34,694 bases of DNA. It comes from Erysipelotrichaceae bacterium UBA6182 (lineage in GTDB: Bacteria; Bacillota_I; Bacilli_A; Erysipelotrichales; Erysipelotrichaceae). Of this stretch, positions 15,448-25,296 are shown one piece after another (the first letter of the stretch is position 1; every line of letters begins with the position of its first letter). The stretch covers positions 1 to 34,694 of the forward strand of contig DITO01000206.1 of the NCBI GenBank assembly GCA_002422065.1. The letters run 5' to 3'. The notes below the pieces were generated by a model. That model was not told the DNA's origin, ran no database searches, and saw only the letters and a list, made by a program, of their open reading frames with translations. Position numbers and translations under genes: made by a program.

Positions 15448-17178
15448 ATGGCACAAGGAATTGAAATTTTTGATGTTCAAGGCATGGCAGAGGCGATTCG
15501 ATATACAGAATATAAAAGTATATATAGTGCAATTTCAGAAATTGTGGATAATTCAATTGAAGCCAAAGCAAAGAATATCTTAATTATTTCTAAAGAAACA
15601 CTAAAAGATGGAGAAAAAACACTTGGAGATATTGCTATCCTTGACGATGGGACTGGAATGTCGCTAGATACTCTACATCGATGTTTAGTTTTTGGAATAA
15701 GTGAGAAAAAAGAACGAAAGTCAATCGGAAGATTTGGAGTCGGTTTGGGGCAAGCCTCGATGTATGCTGCGCCACGTGTTGATGTCTATTCCTGGCAAGA
15801 TCGCTCAGATAAATATGCTGTATATTTAGATTCAAGAGAAATGAAAAATGGTACACAAAAGGTAATTGAAGCTCCTGAGAAGAAAGAGATACCAACTTGT
15901 TTTAAAGGATTTCTCGATATCACAATACCAAATATAGGGTACTTTAATTTTCATCAAAGTGGAACAATGGTCGTATGGGAAAATCTTGATAATGTAAAGT
16001 TAAAAACTCAAACATTTTATAAGAATTTATCTGATGAACTTGGTAGAAGGTTTAGGTACTACATTGATGGTGGTCTAAACATTATAATAATCACCACGCA
16101 GCATTCCCCAAGGGAATTAGTGAAATCAATTGACCCACTATTTTTATCAAAAAAATCAAGATATCTAGCAGATTTAAAAACCATTGGAACAATAACGAAT
16201 CAAACTACCGAAAGTGAACCGATTTTTGAACCATTTATTTCTGACTATACTCCTGATGGGACCTGTAAAATAGATATACATATTGAAGCTAGTAATCATC
16301 GTCCAATATTTTCAACTGTTTCCATAAAATGCTCAGTTGTTAAAGAGAAATTTTATTGGGATATGGCAAGATTAATAGGTAAAAAGAACCCTGGGGACTC
16401 GGAAATTGGAAAAACTGTTTCGAAGTTTGACAATATTTCTGTTGTTAGGGCGGGTAGAGAAATACAATTCGATAAGCTTGGGCTATATAATTCAACAAAT
16501 GAACCTGAGAATAGATGGTGGTCTATTGAGATATCGTTTGATCCAATTCTCGATGAGTTTTTTAAACTATCGAACAACAAGCAGAAAGTAGAAATAGAAA
16601 CGAGTTTCAGAACTGATAGAAAAGAAAAGTTTGTTCAAGATGACTCCTTAGAAGCTCAAGCTTGGAGATTAATTATTGACAGATTCGATAAAATCAAGTT
16701 AATTATGACTTCGCGAAATAGAAAATTGGCTCAAAATGCAAAGAAGGAACTTGGTAGTAAGCCAACAAAAAAAATAGAGAGCAAGTATAAGTATGAAACT
16801 ACATATAAAGGGCTTGATGCTTTTGCGGAACTAGCGAAAAAATACCAAACAGATGAGGCACATAAGGGAAGCGTTTATGATGAGATTCGAAGAATAATTG
16901 ATGTGGAGTTGGTGGAAGATAAGAAGCTACCATTAATTACTATAGATAGTATTAATACAGGGCATAAATTGATAATTAATGAGCTAGATGGTTTCTATAC
17001 AAGGATTAGAGATAACGAAGATTTCGCCCTAGGATTTAATCTGTTTGCTCACGCGTTAACAAAAGTGAGATCTAAGTTTAATTTGTATGAAGAAGAAAAA
17101 GTGTTTTCGAGATTAATTGAAGAAATCAATGAAGAGATTACTACAATTAAAAATAGTCTTGGGGGAACAAAACTATGA
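15448..17178 (+). CDS. MORC-like GHKL (Hsp90-fold) ATPase
   Basis: 576 aa. The N-terminal GHKL ATPase fold is clear: N box SEIVDNSIEA (Glu31, Asn35), G1 box DDGTGM (residues 66-71) and G2 box GRFGVGLG (94-101). A middle region of about residues 200-400 may be the S5-like domain, and the C-terminal 180 residues are helical and charged. This matches prokaryotic MORC/paraMORC proteins, which have been described beside SF2 helicases and nucleases in restriction-type systems. GGAGG lies at the correct distance, and the stop overlaps the next ATG by 4 bases. I infer ATP-driven clamping or loop trapping of DNA with the upstream helicase. Confidence 0.85.
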   Translation: MAQGIEIFDVQGMAEAIRYTEYKSIYSAISEIVDNSIEAKAKNILIISKETLKDGEKTLGDIAILDDGTGMSLDTLHRCLVFGISEKKERKSIGRFGVGLGQASMYAAPRVDVYSWQDRSDKYAVYLDSREMKNGTQKVIEAPEKKEIPTCFKGFLDITIPNIGYFNFHQSGTMVVWENLDNVKLKTQTFYKNLSDELGRRFRYYIDGGLNIIIITTQHSPRELVKSIDPLFLSKKSRYLADLKTIGTITNQTTESEPIFEPFISDYTPDGTCKIDIHIEASNHRPIFSTVSIKCSVVKEKFYWDMARLIGKKNPGDSEIGKTVSKFDNISVVRAGREIQFDKLGLYNSTNEPENRWWSIEISFDPILDEFFKLSNNKQKVEIETSFRTDRKEKFVQDDSLEAQAWRLIIDRFDKIKLIMTSRNRKLAQNAKKELGSKPTKKIESKYKYETTYKGLDAFAELAKKYQTDEAHKGSVYDEIRRIIDVELVEDKKLPLITIDSINTGHKLIINELDGFYTRIRDNEDFALGFNLFAHALTKVRSKFNLYEEEKVFSRLIEEINEEITTIKNSLGGTKL

Positions 17179-19292
17179 CAGAGAAGTTAAGCAAATTCAT
17201 TTCAAGAATTCAATCAAATGAGATACTTTTACCAGATTTCCAAAGAAAATTTGTTTGGACTGAGGTGGACACTCAGCAAAGATTAATTGCATCAGTATTA
17301 GCCTCACTACCAATAGGAAGTGTTTTGCTATTAGAGGGGGATTCCGGAGAATTTGTTTCTAAGCAACTTGGTAGGAAAAATAAGCTTGACATCAGTGGAC
17401 CAATCCAAAGGAACTATCTTTTAGATGGTCAACAGAGACTTACAGTGCTATCAAATGTTTTCTCAAATACAATTCTCAAGGATATTAAAAACTTCAAGAC
17501 TGAGCTTGCACATGAATCATTAAAACGACGCTTCTACTTGAAGTTTAGTGGTATTAATTCTAGATTTGTTCAAAATGATTTATTTGGGTTATCAAGCTTA
17601 TCATTTACTTTTGATCCAACTGATGAGCCGAATTTTTCAAGCAATGATATATATGATTTAATTTACTCTGATGATTTAAAGTCAATGGATGAGTCACCAT
17701 TTGATCCAAACTATGATTTTACACAAGCGAAGGCAACCAATGATTTAGAATATGCCTGCTCAATTGATCCTGACGAGTTTATCGTTCCTCTGCACTTCTT
17801 GATTGATAATAGAATGCATCTAAAAGTCATTGTGAAAAATCTAGCTGATAAGCGAAGTCGCTTCTTGATAGGATATTATGTAAGTTTTTCTTCAGATATA
17901 AAGGTGCTTGAAACCAAGATTAGAGAAATATTCGGTAATGATAGTCTACCTAAGGATTATTTGAGCAATAAAACAAGCTTCCAGCAATTTATTCATTATA
18001 AAGCGAATCATTGGGAAGATTGCTTTGAAAACTATTTATTTAGAACAATTAATGAGATTAAAGTCCATGAAATGGAAATAAAGAAAGCTCAAAGAGCTAG
18101 AGCAATTGATATTTATGAGAATCTAAACTTAGGTGGTGTGAGCTTAAGTACATTTGATTTGATAATTGCTAAGGCTGCGAGAACACTAAAAATCGGTTTC
18201 TACGAGTCATTTAAGGAAAATTTGAGCACAGGACTAAAGATACCTGACTTTTACACTGGTCAATTACCAGATGGTGAATTGTGGATACCTAAAGACCGAA
18301 TGAATATTTATAACGAGTCGAAAAATTCAGTCTCGAGTGCGTATATTAATATCTTCTTAAATCTATTATCTCTTGTTGTTAATGTTAGGCTAAATGATAA
18401 TCCATTTAAAATGGATTTTATCAAAAAGTCAGAGATATTAAAGCTAAGTTCAGATGACATTGTGCAAAATTATGTTGAGTGTATCAATTCAATTAATAAG
18501 GCATTGATGTTTCTACAAATGAATTGTGGAATTCGGAAAATAGACGATGTTTCTTATGAGCATATCCTATTGGGGCTTGCTTACTATTTCTTTGACAAAG
18601 AAGTTTTTGATTCAGCAAGTAAAACAAAAGTGCTAGAGTATTGGTACTGGACTTCAATTTTCTCTGGTACTTATGATACAGATCAAAATAAACAAATAGT
18701 TGAAGATTTGAAAACACTAGACCAAGTTATTTATAGAAAAGATGATTTTGAATTGGAAAAGAATAAATTGAAGCAAAGATTCGAGGATGTTTTCAATAGG
18801 ACTTATTTCTCAGATGAAAAAACACTATTGATGCAGTTTAGTGAATTTGGTAAATTACCAAAGTCAGTTATGAGTAAGACTATCTGTCAATTTGTTTTAA
18901 AATCTCATCCCAAAGACTTTGTGGAAGAAACATACTTAAATGCATGGGACAACCAAGATCAAGATGTTCATCACATAATACCGTTGAAACAGATGGCTAG
19001 TTTGAAAGAAAGTACCTCAGAACTAAGAACTAATAAATCACATAGATTAAATTCACCGTTGAATCAGATTTTCATTTTAAGTTCTAGTAATAAAGCGATT
19101 GGTGCGCAATCTCCTGATCAATATTTCAAGGATTTTGCACATTACATAAGTTCATCGCACTCGCTACCTAGTGTTGATAAGTTTAATAACGACGATGATA
19201 TTGTGAATTGGTTGCATTTAAGGTATGAGATGCTGAAGTCTTCATTGATTTCACATTTAAATCAACTTGCTTCGAGTAGTTTAATTAAATAG
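17175..19292 (+). CDS. DUF262 + DUF1524 protein, SspE-like restriction effector
   Basis: 705 aa. The N-terminal DUF262 (ParB-like/GmrS) domain shows LPDFQRKFVW (residues 19-28) and the nucleotide-binding DGQQRLT motif (84-90). The C-terminus carries a DUF1524 His-Me-finger nuclease core: DVHHIIP with His599/His600, then NSPLNQIFIL and NKAIG. This two-domain architecture is that of GmrSD and of SspE, the phosphorothioate-sensing effector that nicks phage DNA. Its position next to DUF4007, ATPase and PAPS-reductase genes favours SspE over a GmrSD enzyme. It overlaps the MORC-like gene by 4 bases, so it belongs to that operon. Confidence 0.87.
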   Translation: MTEKLSKFISRIQSNEILLPDFQRKFVWTEVDTQQRLIASVLASLPIGSVLLLEGDSGEFVSKQLGRKNKLDISGPIQRNYLLDGQQRLTVLSNVFSNTILKDIKNFKTELAHESLKRRFYLKFSGINSRFVQNDLFGLSSLSFTFDPTDEPNFSSNDIYDLIYSDDLKSMDESPFDPNYDFTQAKATNDLEYACSIDPDEFIVPLHFLIDNRMHLKVIVKNLADKRSRFLIGYYVSFSSDIKVLETKIREIFGNDSLPKDYLSNKTSFQQFIHYKANHWEDCFENYLFRTINEIKVHEMEIKKAQRARAIDIYENLNLGGVSLSTFDLIIAKAARTLKIGFYESFKENLSTGLKIPDFYTGQLPDGELWIPKDRMNIYNESKNSVSSAYINIFLNLLSLVVNVRLNDNPFKMDFIKKSEILKLSSDDIVQNYVECINSINKALMFLQMNCGIRKIDDVSYEHILLGLAYYFFDKEVFDSASKTKVLEYWYWTSIFSGTYDTDQNKQIVEDLKTLDQVIYRKDDFELEKNKLKQRFEDVFNRTYFSDEKTLLMQFSEFGKLPKSVMSKTICQFVLKSHPKDFVEETYLNAWDNQDQDVHHIIPLKQMASLKESTSELRTNKSHRLNSPLNQIFILSSSNKAIGAQSPDQYFKDFAHYISSSHSLPSVDKFNNDDDIVNWLHLRYEMLKSSLISHLNQLASSSLIK

Positions 19293-19333
19293 CGATTTAG
19301 TGTAATGTAAATGGGTGTAGAAGGAAATATGGT

Positions 19334-20224
19334 ATGAGTTACGGTAAACATCAAACGTTCTTTTTAAGGAGTAACTGGATATACAAAGGGATCTCATCTT
19401 TTGATGATCCGAAATATACTAAAGATTTCCTTGTCCAAGTGAAGAAGTACTATAAAGTAATGGGACTTGGCAGTAGTATGTACAAGTCATTACGTTACTG
19501 GCTTGAGGCCGCAAATATTATAGAATATGCTGAAGGTAATCATCATCTGACTTATTTTGGTGAGTATCTTAAATCTTTTGACTTAAATGCAGACACGATT
19601 TTTTCTAAACTAATACTTCATTATTTTTTAGTATCAGATATTCATATTAATTCAATGGAACAATCACATTCGTTTTATTGGTTCTTTAATGTAAATACTG
19701 ATAGAGTTTTCGATAAACAATATCTCATTTCTGAAATAGAGAAGTGGGATAAAGAAGCTAAATCGTCTAAGAATAAAGTGAATTTTACATCAGTAAATAC
19801 GATAAAGAGTGATGTTGATGTACTCATAAATACTTACACAAAATTGATGCCTTCGCACCCAGAAGATAAAAACTACTCTCCGCTTGCCGAACTGGGTTTG
19901 CTGAAGGAAGAAGGTAAGAATATTTTTAAGTTACCTCTATCCTCTGCAAAGTACAGCTTAGACGCATTCATGTATTTTATACTATTATGGAAAGAAAATG
20001 GAGAAGATTTATTAGTTGATAGTTTAGTGGAAACCCCTAGTTCAATTGGTAAAGCGTTTAATTTGGGCAGATCGGATATCCTTGAATTGTTAGAAACGAT
20101 GATAAAGAAGAAGTATCCGATTGAAATAAGTAGAACAAATAATCTGAACTATTTGAAGATAACAACTGAAAAATCTGCAAAAGACTTCATGCTGAGTAGA
20201 ACTGAGGGAAGATATGAATCTTAA
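19334..20224 (+). CDS. DUF4007 protein, SspB-like
   Basis: 296 aa. The N-terminus YGKHQTFFLRSNWIYKG is the recognisable DUF4007 signature. The remainder contains winged-helix-like segments (SLRYWLEAANIIEYAE). In single-strand phosphorothioation systems the DUF4007 protein (SspB) is reported to nick DNA for sulfur insertion; that role is transferred here by family and context. AAGGAAA precedes ATG 19334. The coding end overlaps the next gene's start by 11 bases. A 41-base gap separates it from the SspE-like gene, so the modification genes may have an additional start signal, although none is clear. Confidence 0.85.
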   Translation: MSYGKHQTFFLRSNWIYKGISSFDDPKYTKDFLVQVKKYYKVMGLGSSMYKSLRYWLEAANIIEYAEGNHHLTYFGEYLKSFDLNADTIFSKLILHYFLVSDIHINSMEQSHSFYWFFNVNTDRVFDKQYLISEIEKWDKEAKSSKNKVNFTSVNTIKSDVDVLINTYTKLMPSHPEDKNYSPLAELGLLKEEGKNIFKLPLSSAKYSLDAFMYFILLWKENGEDLLVDSLVETPSSIGKAFNLGRSDILELLETMIKKKYPIEISRTNNLNYLKITTEKSAKDFMLSRTEGRYES

Positions 20225-23200
20225 GAAGAGTATTAATGTAAAGTATGACCTTAATGATGAGACTCTAATTGAGAATTATTATGCAACAAAGTCACACTTA
20301 GAAATAATCGAGAATGTAATAAATGGTGTCAATGACCATGGAACTCGATCACATATAGCATATGGGCCATACGGAGCAGGAAAGTCTTACGTCTCAACAA
20401 TTCTTGCGAATCTACTGCTTAAAGCATATGATCAAAAAGATATTAGGAAACTTTCCGACAAGTACAATTTGGTTAACAGTGAGATAGCAAAAGGTATAAT
20501 AAATGTTAAGAGTAACAAAATAAAATACTTGAGTGTCACTTTGAACGGGTATGAAATTGATTTTCAAGAAGCTATTTATACAAACATTAAGAATACTCTT
20601 GCGAAAGAAAATATAGTTATAAACCCAAAGGGTACAGCCAAGTCTATTAAGACAATCATCGAAAAGTGGGAGTCTGACTTTCCAGTTGTGCACAATCAAT
20701 TCATTAATTTTCTTGAAAATAATCAATTTGAAAATGTTGATAAGTTTCTAGATGTTTTAAATTATGATGATAAGGCACTGGAAGATTTCTCATTCTTCTA
20801 TGAATCAGTATCTGCTGGTGCAAAACTATCCCTTTATAGAGCTAACGAGTTTGACGAGTCAATACTTGAAATTTCAAAAGAACTTGAAAAATTCAATCTT
20901 GGTATTTTCATTATTTATGATGAATTTGGAAGATTTTTGCAAAGTATTGACGACTCTTGTATATCGAAGTTTTTTGGCCAACTTCAAAATTTGGCAGAAC
21001 TAATTAACCAAAGTAAGAATTTGACTTTATTATTAGTCTCTCATAAACCAATAAACTATTATTTTAAGAATTTGACAAACGACTTAAGAATGGAATATGC
21101 AAAAATCGAGAAAAGATTTACAAATAGTGAAATCAAGAGTGATGAATCTACATTTATTAACATTGCATTGCAAGTCACAGATAGTATATCCAAACCTCGA
21201 TCGAGCAAAAATTTACTACTAGATTTATATGAAGGTGTTTATAAGTTTAATTTGTTTAGTCAAAGTGTAATATCATTTGGTGATCATGAGCAATTGATAA
21301 GTAGAAGTTATCCTTTGCATCCCGTAACAATTGTATTGCTCCCTAAATTCTCCCAATTATTTGGGCAAAACGAACGAACATTATTTACGTTCTTGTATGA
21401 CGATTCGAAATACGGGTTTAAGGGATATGTGTCACATCAAAAGGGACTGTATTATCCTGACTTGCTCGTGGATTTTTTCTTTAGTGGATCAGAAGAGAGA
21501 TACAATGATAATTACAAAGATGTTGTTATATTCAAGAAATTGTACAATCAATTAGTTAATCTTTTCGATGGTGATGAGATAAATAATGCTCAGCGCATTC
21601 TAAAGTTTATTTTACTTTGGAACATTACAAATTCTAATAGTATTTTTGTAATATCGAAAAGTTTGATTTCTTTTGCTTTAGGTATAGATATTAGATTAGT
21701 TGATACAATAGTTGATAACCTTCTATTTAGAAAAATAATTAGGATAAATTTAATACATAAAAATTATGAAATAATAGAGGCGAGTTCTGTTGATTTAGAG
21801 TTGGAAATTGACAAAGTATCAGTACTTGTTAAACAAAAACCAGGCACTCTAGACTCAGTTGTAAATGACTATAATCCTTATAAAACAGTATATTCAAAAA
21901 TATATAACTATCAAAACGACACAGTTAGGTTCTGCTCTGTGTATATATCAATTGAGTCAGAGTATCCAAGAGAGCTTCAACATTCTGATTTTCAACTAGT
22001 TTTCACTTTAAAGAAGTCTTTCATAAATAAAGACGAGAAAACATTTATTGGGCTCTTAAACCCTAAGAGGGAAGATTCTGTTCAGTTAATTCAAAGACTA
22101 GCTGCAATTGATTATCTTCTTTCTGATCGTCATTTCCTGTCTGAATTTAAGAATGTCGACATAGACTTGCAATATGAGAAAGACAAAATTCTAATTAATC
22201 TAACTGATTTCTATCAATCATTATTTTCAGAAGCTACGAGATTTTCTCTTAATAATAGTATATTTGTCATTAAAAGTATTGAGGATTTTGAAAAGGTAAT
22301 TAATGACTTAGTTACAAAAAAATATAGTAAACCTTTGGTAATACATAATGACCAAATAAACATGTTTGTTATCCAAAAGCCTCAAGTGAACGCAATTCAA
22401 AATATAATAAAGAGAATGATAACTGAGCAAACTAATGATCTGTATTATGAATTTAACGATAACAGTGCAGAATCATTTGCCTATTATGCTATAAAGAATT
22501 CTAATATAGAAGCAATTAGTAACCACATAAAAGATTTCATTCGAACCAATGAGAATGGAAAGGTCAGCGATATATTGAAGTCTCTTGAGGATTCTCCCTA
22601 TGGGGTTAGACCAACTTTGACGTCAGTGATTTTTGTATTCTCAGTAATAAATATGTGGAAAAATATCATGTTTTTTAACAATGGAGAGTACATTTCAAAT
22701 ATACCTGCAAACTACTTATACGATATCGGAGTTGGTAAGTATGACTGTGTATATAACTACAGTGACTTCGATTTCAGAAATAGAGAGTTCTTATTGAATA
22801 CAATAGATTTGTTTGGTGAATTTAGTGAGGGTGCTGGCGCGAAGTCTCTGGGCATTCAAGCATTGAGTAGTTTGTACAATTGGTTTCTTAACTTACCAAT
22901 ATTGACTCAACTTGGATACATTAATAATGATGAAGAGAAACGATTTATAAGAATTCTTGAAATGTCTAAGCAGAACCCTCGATATGCTTTAATTGAACTT
23001 AGCGAAATGTATGACATACACAAGTTAAAATCACTAAAAACTGAGATAGAAGGGATATTTGTAAACTTTATTTCTCAACTAGAAAATGAAGTTAAAAATG
23101 ACCTCAAGATCACTGATTGGAAAGAATGGGCGAATAATCTCTCAGATGCATTGAAACGCAATAATATATTAGTAAGAACTGTATTAAATTCAGATCGTTT

Positions 23201-23507
23201 GATTTTAGATTATGCCAAAGAGATTGAGCAGTTAGAAATTACTAAGTGGCCTAAGTCTATGTTTGATGTGTTAAAGGCAAGAATTCAAAATGAATATGTT
23301 ACGATTAATAACGAGTTAGATGTAATTGATGTTGTTATTAATAATCATAAAACGAGCATAGTCCAAGTTGAACTTTCTACAAGAGCAAAGAACTTACTTA
23401 ATAACTTGAGTTCTCAGGTTGAAGCTAACTCGAAGTATATGACTAAAGAAGAAATTGAGATGATTGTAGTGAAGCTATTTAAAAATGTTTTAAAACAGGA
23501 GGAATGA
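20214..23507 (+). CDS. Large P-loop ATPase, SspC-like
   Basis: 1097 aa. The Walker A motif GPYGAGKS is at residues 51-58 and the Walker B is IFIIYDEFGRF with Asp236/Glu237. Most of the remaining 800 residues show no motif I recognise; short charged helices near residues 1000-1090 may mediate assembly. It lies between the DUF4007 gene (11-base overlap) and the PAPS-reductase gene (shared stop/start bases), the order expected for SspB-SspC-SspD. SspC is the ATPase of the modification complex. The assignment rests on context plus P-loop, since this protein family is variable. Confidence 0.78.
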   Translation: MNLKKSINVKYDLNDETLIENYYATKSHLEIIENVINGVNDHGTRSHIAYGPYGAGKSYVSTILANLLLKAYDQKDIRKLSDKYNLVNSEIAKGIINVKSNKIKYLSVTLNGYEIDFQEAIYTNIKNTLAKENIVINPKGTAKSIKTIIEKWESDFPVVHNQFINFLENNQFENVDKFLDVLNYDDKALEDFSFFYESVSAGAKLSLYRANEFDESILEISKELEKFNLGIFIIYDEFGRFLQSIDDSCISKFFGQLQNLAELINQSKNLTLLLVSHKPINYYFKNLTNDLRMEYAKIEKRFTNSEIKSDESTFINIALQVTDSISKPRSSKNLLLDLYEGVYKFNLFSQSVISFGDHEQLISRSYPLHPVTIVLLPKFSQLFGQNERTLFTFLYDDSKYGFKGYVSHQKGLYYPDLLVDFFFSGSEERYNDNYKDVVIFKKLYNQLVNLFDGDEINNAQRILKFILLWNITNSNSIFVISKSLISFALGIDIRLVDTIVDNLLFRKIIRINLIHKNYEIIEASSVDLELEIDKVSVLVKQKPGTLDSVVNDYNPYKTVYSKIYNYQNDTVRFCSVYISIESEYPRELQHSDFQLVFTLKKSFINKDEKTFIGLLNPKREDSVQLIQRLAAIDYLLSDRHFLSEFKNVDIDLQYEKDKILINLTDFYQSLFSEATRFSLNNSIFVIKSIEDFEKVINDLVTKKYSKPLVIHNDQINMFVIQKPQVNAIQNIIKRMITEQTNDLYYEFNDNSAESFAYYAIKNSNIEAISNHIKDFIRTNENGKVSDILKSLEDSPYGVRPTLTSVIFVFSVINMWKNIMFFNNGEYISNIPANYLYDIGVGKYDCVYNYSDFDFRNREFLLNTIDLFGEFSEGAGAKSLGIQALSSLYNWFLNLPILTQLGYINNDEEKRFIRILEMSKQNPRYALIELSEMYDIHKLKSLKTEIEGIFVNFISQLENEVKNDLKITDWKEWANNLSDALKRNNILVRTVLNSDRLILDYAKEIEQLEITKWPKSMFDVLKARIQNEYVTINNELDVIDVVINNHKTSIVQVELSTRAKNLLNNLSSQVEANSKYMTKEEIEMIVVKLFKNVLKQEE

Positions 23508-24361
23508 TGAGCAATAGTAAAATAAAACATATAATTATGTTCAGTGGTGGTGCTTCTTCAGCTTACATTGCAAAATGGGTTGTAGATAAATATGGAAAAG
23601 AAAGTTGTGTATTGCTTTTCACCAATACGCAAGTAGAAGATGAAGACAACTATCGGTTCATGGAAGATGTCGCGAATTATATTGATTTAGAAATAACTTA
23701 TAAAACAGATGGAAGAACACCTGAAGATGTTTTTTTTGAACAGAAATATCTTGGTAACTCAAGACATGCACAATGCTCTCATGAATTAAAAGTTAAGCAA
23801 ACAATATTATACCTAAATGAACTTATCCGTGAAGGATTTCACCCAATTCTCTACTTCGGAATTTCGGCAGATGAAAAACATCGAATAGATAGCCTAACGT
23901 TTAACTATGGCCACGAATTCGCACTTGATGTACTTGATGAGCATGGTGAAATTGTTGAAATGAATGAAATGGGGATTAGATTCCCATTAGGTAATATGAT
24001 TCGAACTACAAGCGACATTCATAGCATCATTGAAAAAGAATGGTCAATTCCTTTGCCGCGAATGTACAAACTAGGATTCAAACATGCGAATTGTGCCGGT
24101 AAATGCGTAAGAGCTGGCATGCATCACTTCGCTAATCTTTACCGTATTTGGCCTGATAGATATAGAGAGTTTGAAGAGATGGAAGAAAAGTTTAGAAGTA
24201 AATTTGAACTAAATGTTTCTATGATGAAGCGTAAAGGGAAACCTTTTACATTAAGAGAATTGCGGGAAGATACACTTGAAAAAATGAGTGAGGAAGAATT
24301 GTTAGCATATTCGCTTGAAGAAGATAATGATTACATTCCTTGTAGCTGCTCATTCTCATAA
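23507..24361 (+). CDS. PAPS-reductase-family PP-loop protein, SspD/DndC-like
   Basis: 284 aa. The ATP-pyrophosphatase PP-loop is SGGASS at residues 13-18 (MFSGGASSAY). Cysteines at 90 (HAQC), 196 and 200 (NCAGKC), and 279/281 (PCSCS) could hold an iron-sulfur cluster or carry sulfur, as in DndC-type proteins, where an ATP-activated DNA backbone receives sulfur. ATG 23507 is chosen over ATG 23504 because AGGAGG at 23497-23502 is otherwise only one base away. The gene overlaps the ATPase stop. With the DUF4007 and ATPase genes it completes an SspBCD-like modification set. No cysteine desulfurase gene is nearby. Confidence 0.85.
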   Translation: MSNSKIKHIIMFSGGASSAYIAKWVVDKYGKESCVLLFTNTQVEDEDNYRFMEDVANYIDLEITYKTDGRTPEDVFFEQKYLGNSRHAQCSHELKVKQTILYLNELIREGFHPILYFGISADEKHRIDSLTFNYGHEFALDVLDEHGEIVEMNEMGIRFPLGNMIRTTSDIHSIIEKEWSIPLPRMYKLGFKHANCAGKCVRAGMHHFANLYRIWPDRYREFEEMEEKFRSKFELNVSMMKRKGKPFTLRELREDTLEKMSEEELLAYSLEEDNDYIPCSCSFS

Positions 24362-24375
24362 TTAGGGGGAGACAT

Positions 24376-25167
24376 ATGCTAAATGTTTTTGATTATATCA
24401 AAGAGAAAGAAAGTGATTTATATTTTAACAAGATTGATGTAGCGTTTCAGACATGTTTTACTGATCCGCAAAACTCTATTGTTAAATCTTTTAGAGTACT
24501 CGAAGATCTTATTGATAAACTTTTTAAACTTTTTGCTCTAAATCGTTACACTGACGAAATGTATAAGTGCATTATCCAACTTGAACGGGATGTACCTGAT
24601 GGGATCATCAAAGATCTTCATGCAATCAGAATCTTGAGAAACAAGGCAGCTCATTCGGGTGTTTTAACCTATGAATTTACAAATGGTGACAATGTCGATG
24701 CTGCAGAAGCCTTTTATGTGATTAAGAAACTATATGATGTTTTGGGATGGTATATCAACCTTGGTAAATTGTCAAAAATAGATTTTGAACCATTCACCTC
24801 AATCGCTCAGATTTCATTAAAAGAAATTGATAAAGAAAATAGTGATTCTTCTAGCAGTTTTGTTACTACACAATCTGAAGAGGCCGAAATGAAAGTCGGC
24901 GTTATTGCTCAGACTAGGCTTAAGGACATTCTTGAACGCTTAGTGAGTGAGGAAGATATTGAAAGATTGACGAGTTATGAGTATTCAAAAATTACTTTTA
25001 ATATTTCCGTTCCGCTACTATCAACAACTAGAAGTGGAAAGACTAAAGCAAGATATTATTCAAATCCAGTAAAGATTGGATCTAAAAGATACTATGTTTG
25101 TAATGGTTGGAATGATAATAATAAAGAGTTGTTATTAAATTGGATGAAAGATTGGGACTTGAGATAG
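24376..25167 (+). CDS. DUF4145/HEPN-like protein in the defence cluster
   Basis: 263 aa. The N-terminal 120 residues look like an all-helical HEPN or DUF4145 domain: an acidic helix (RVLEDLIDKLF, Glu43) is followed by IRILRNKAAHS, in which Arg88 and His93 form the Rx4H motif of HEPN ribonucleases. The C-terminal part ends in GSKRYYVCNGWND, a small conserved-looking domain. It starts 14 bp after the SspD-like gene with GGGGG upstream, so it is probably the next gene of the same operon. It may be an RNase-type effector or an accessory; many DUF4145 proteins have no shown activity. Confidence 0.7.
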   Translation: MLNVFDYIKEKESDLYFNKIDVAFQTCFTDPQNSIVKSFRVLEDLIDKLFKLFALNRYTDEMYKCIIQLERDVPDGIIKDLHAIRILRNKAAHSGVLTYEFTNGDNVDAAEAFYVIKKLYDVLGWYINLGKLSKIDFEPFTSIAQISLKEIDKENSDSSSSFVTTQSEEAEMKVGVIAQTRLKDILERLVSEEDIERLTSYEYSKITFNISVPLLSTTRSGKTKARYYSNPVKIGSKRYYVCNGWNDNNKELLLNWMKDWDLR

Positions 25168-25296
25168 CTTGTTTAGGTTTGGATATCGACACGAAAGCCA
25201 ATTCTAAACATGCTAAATTTAGTAATCTGTATGCAAGGTGGCTTTAGTTTAATAAATTGAACTTTCATTTTTGATGCATGGGCAGGGGGAAAACAC

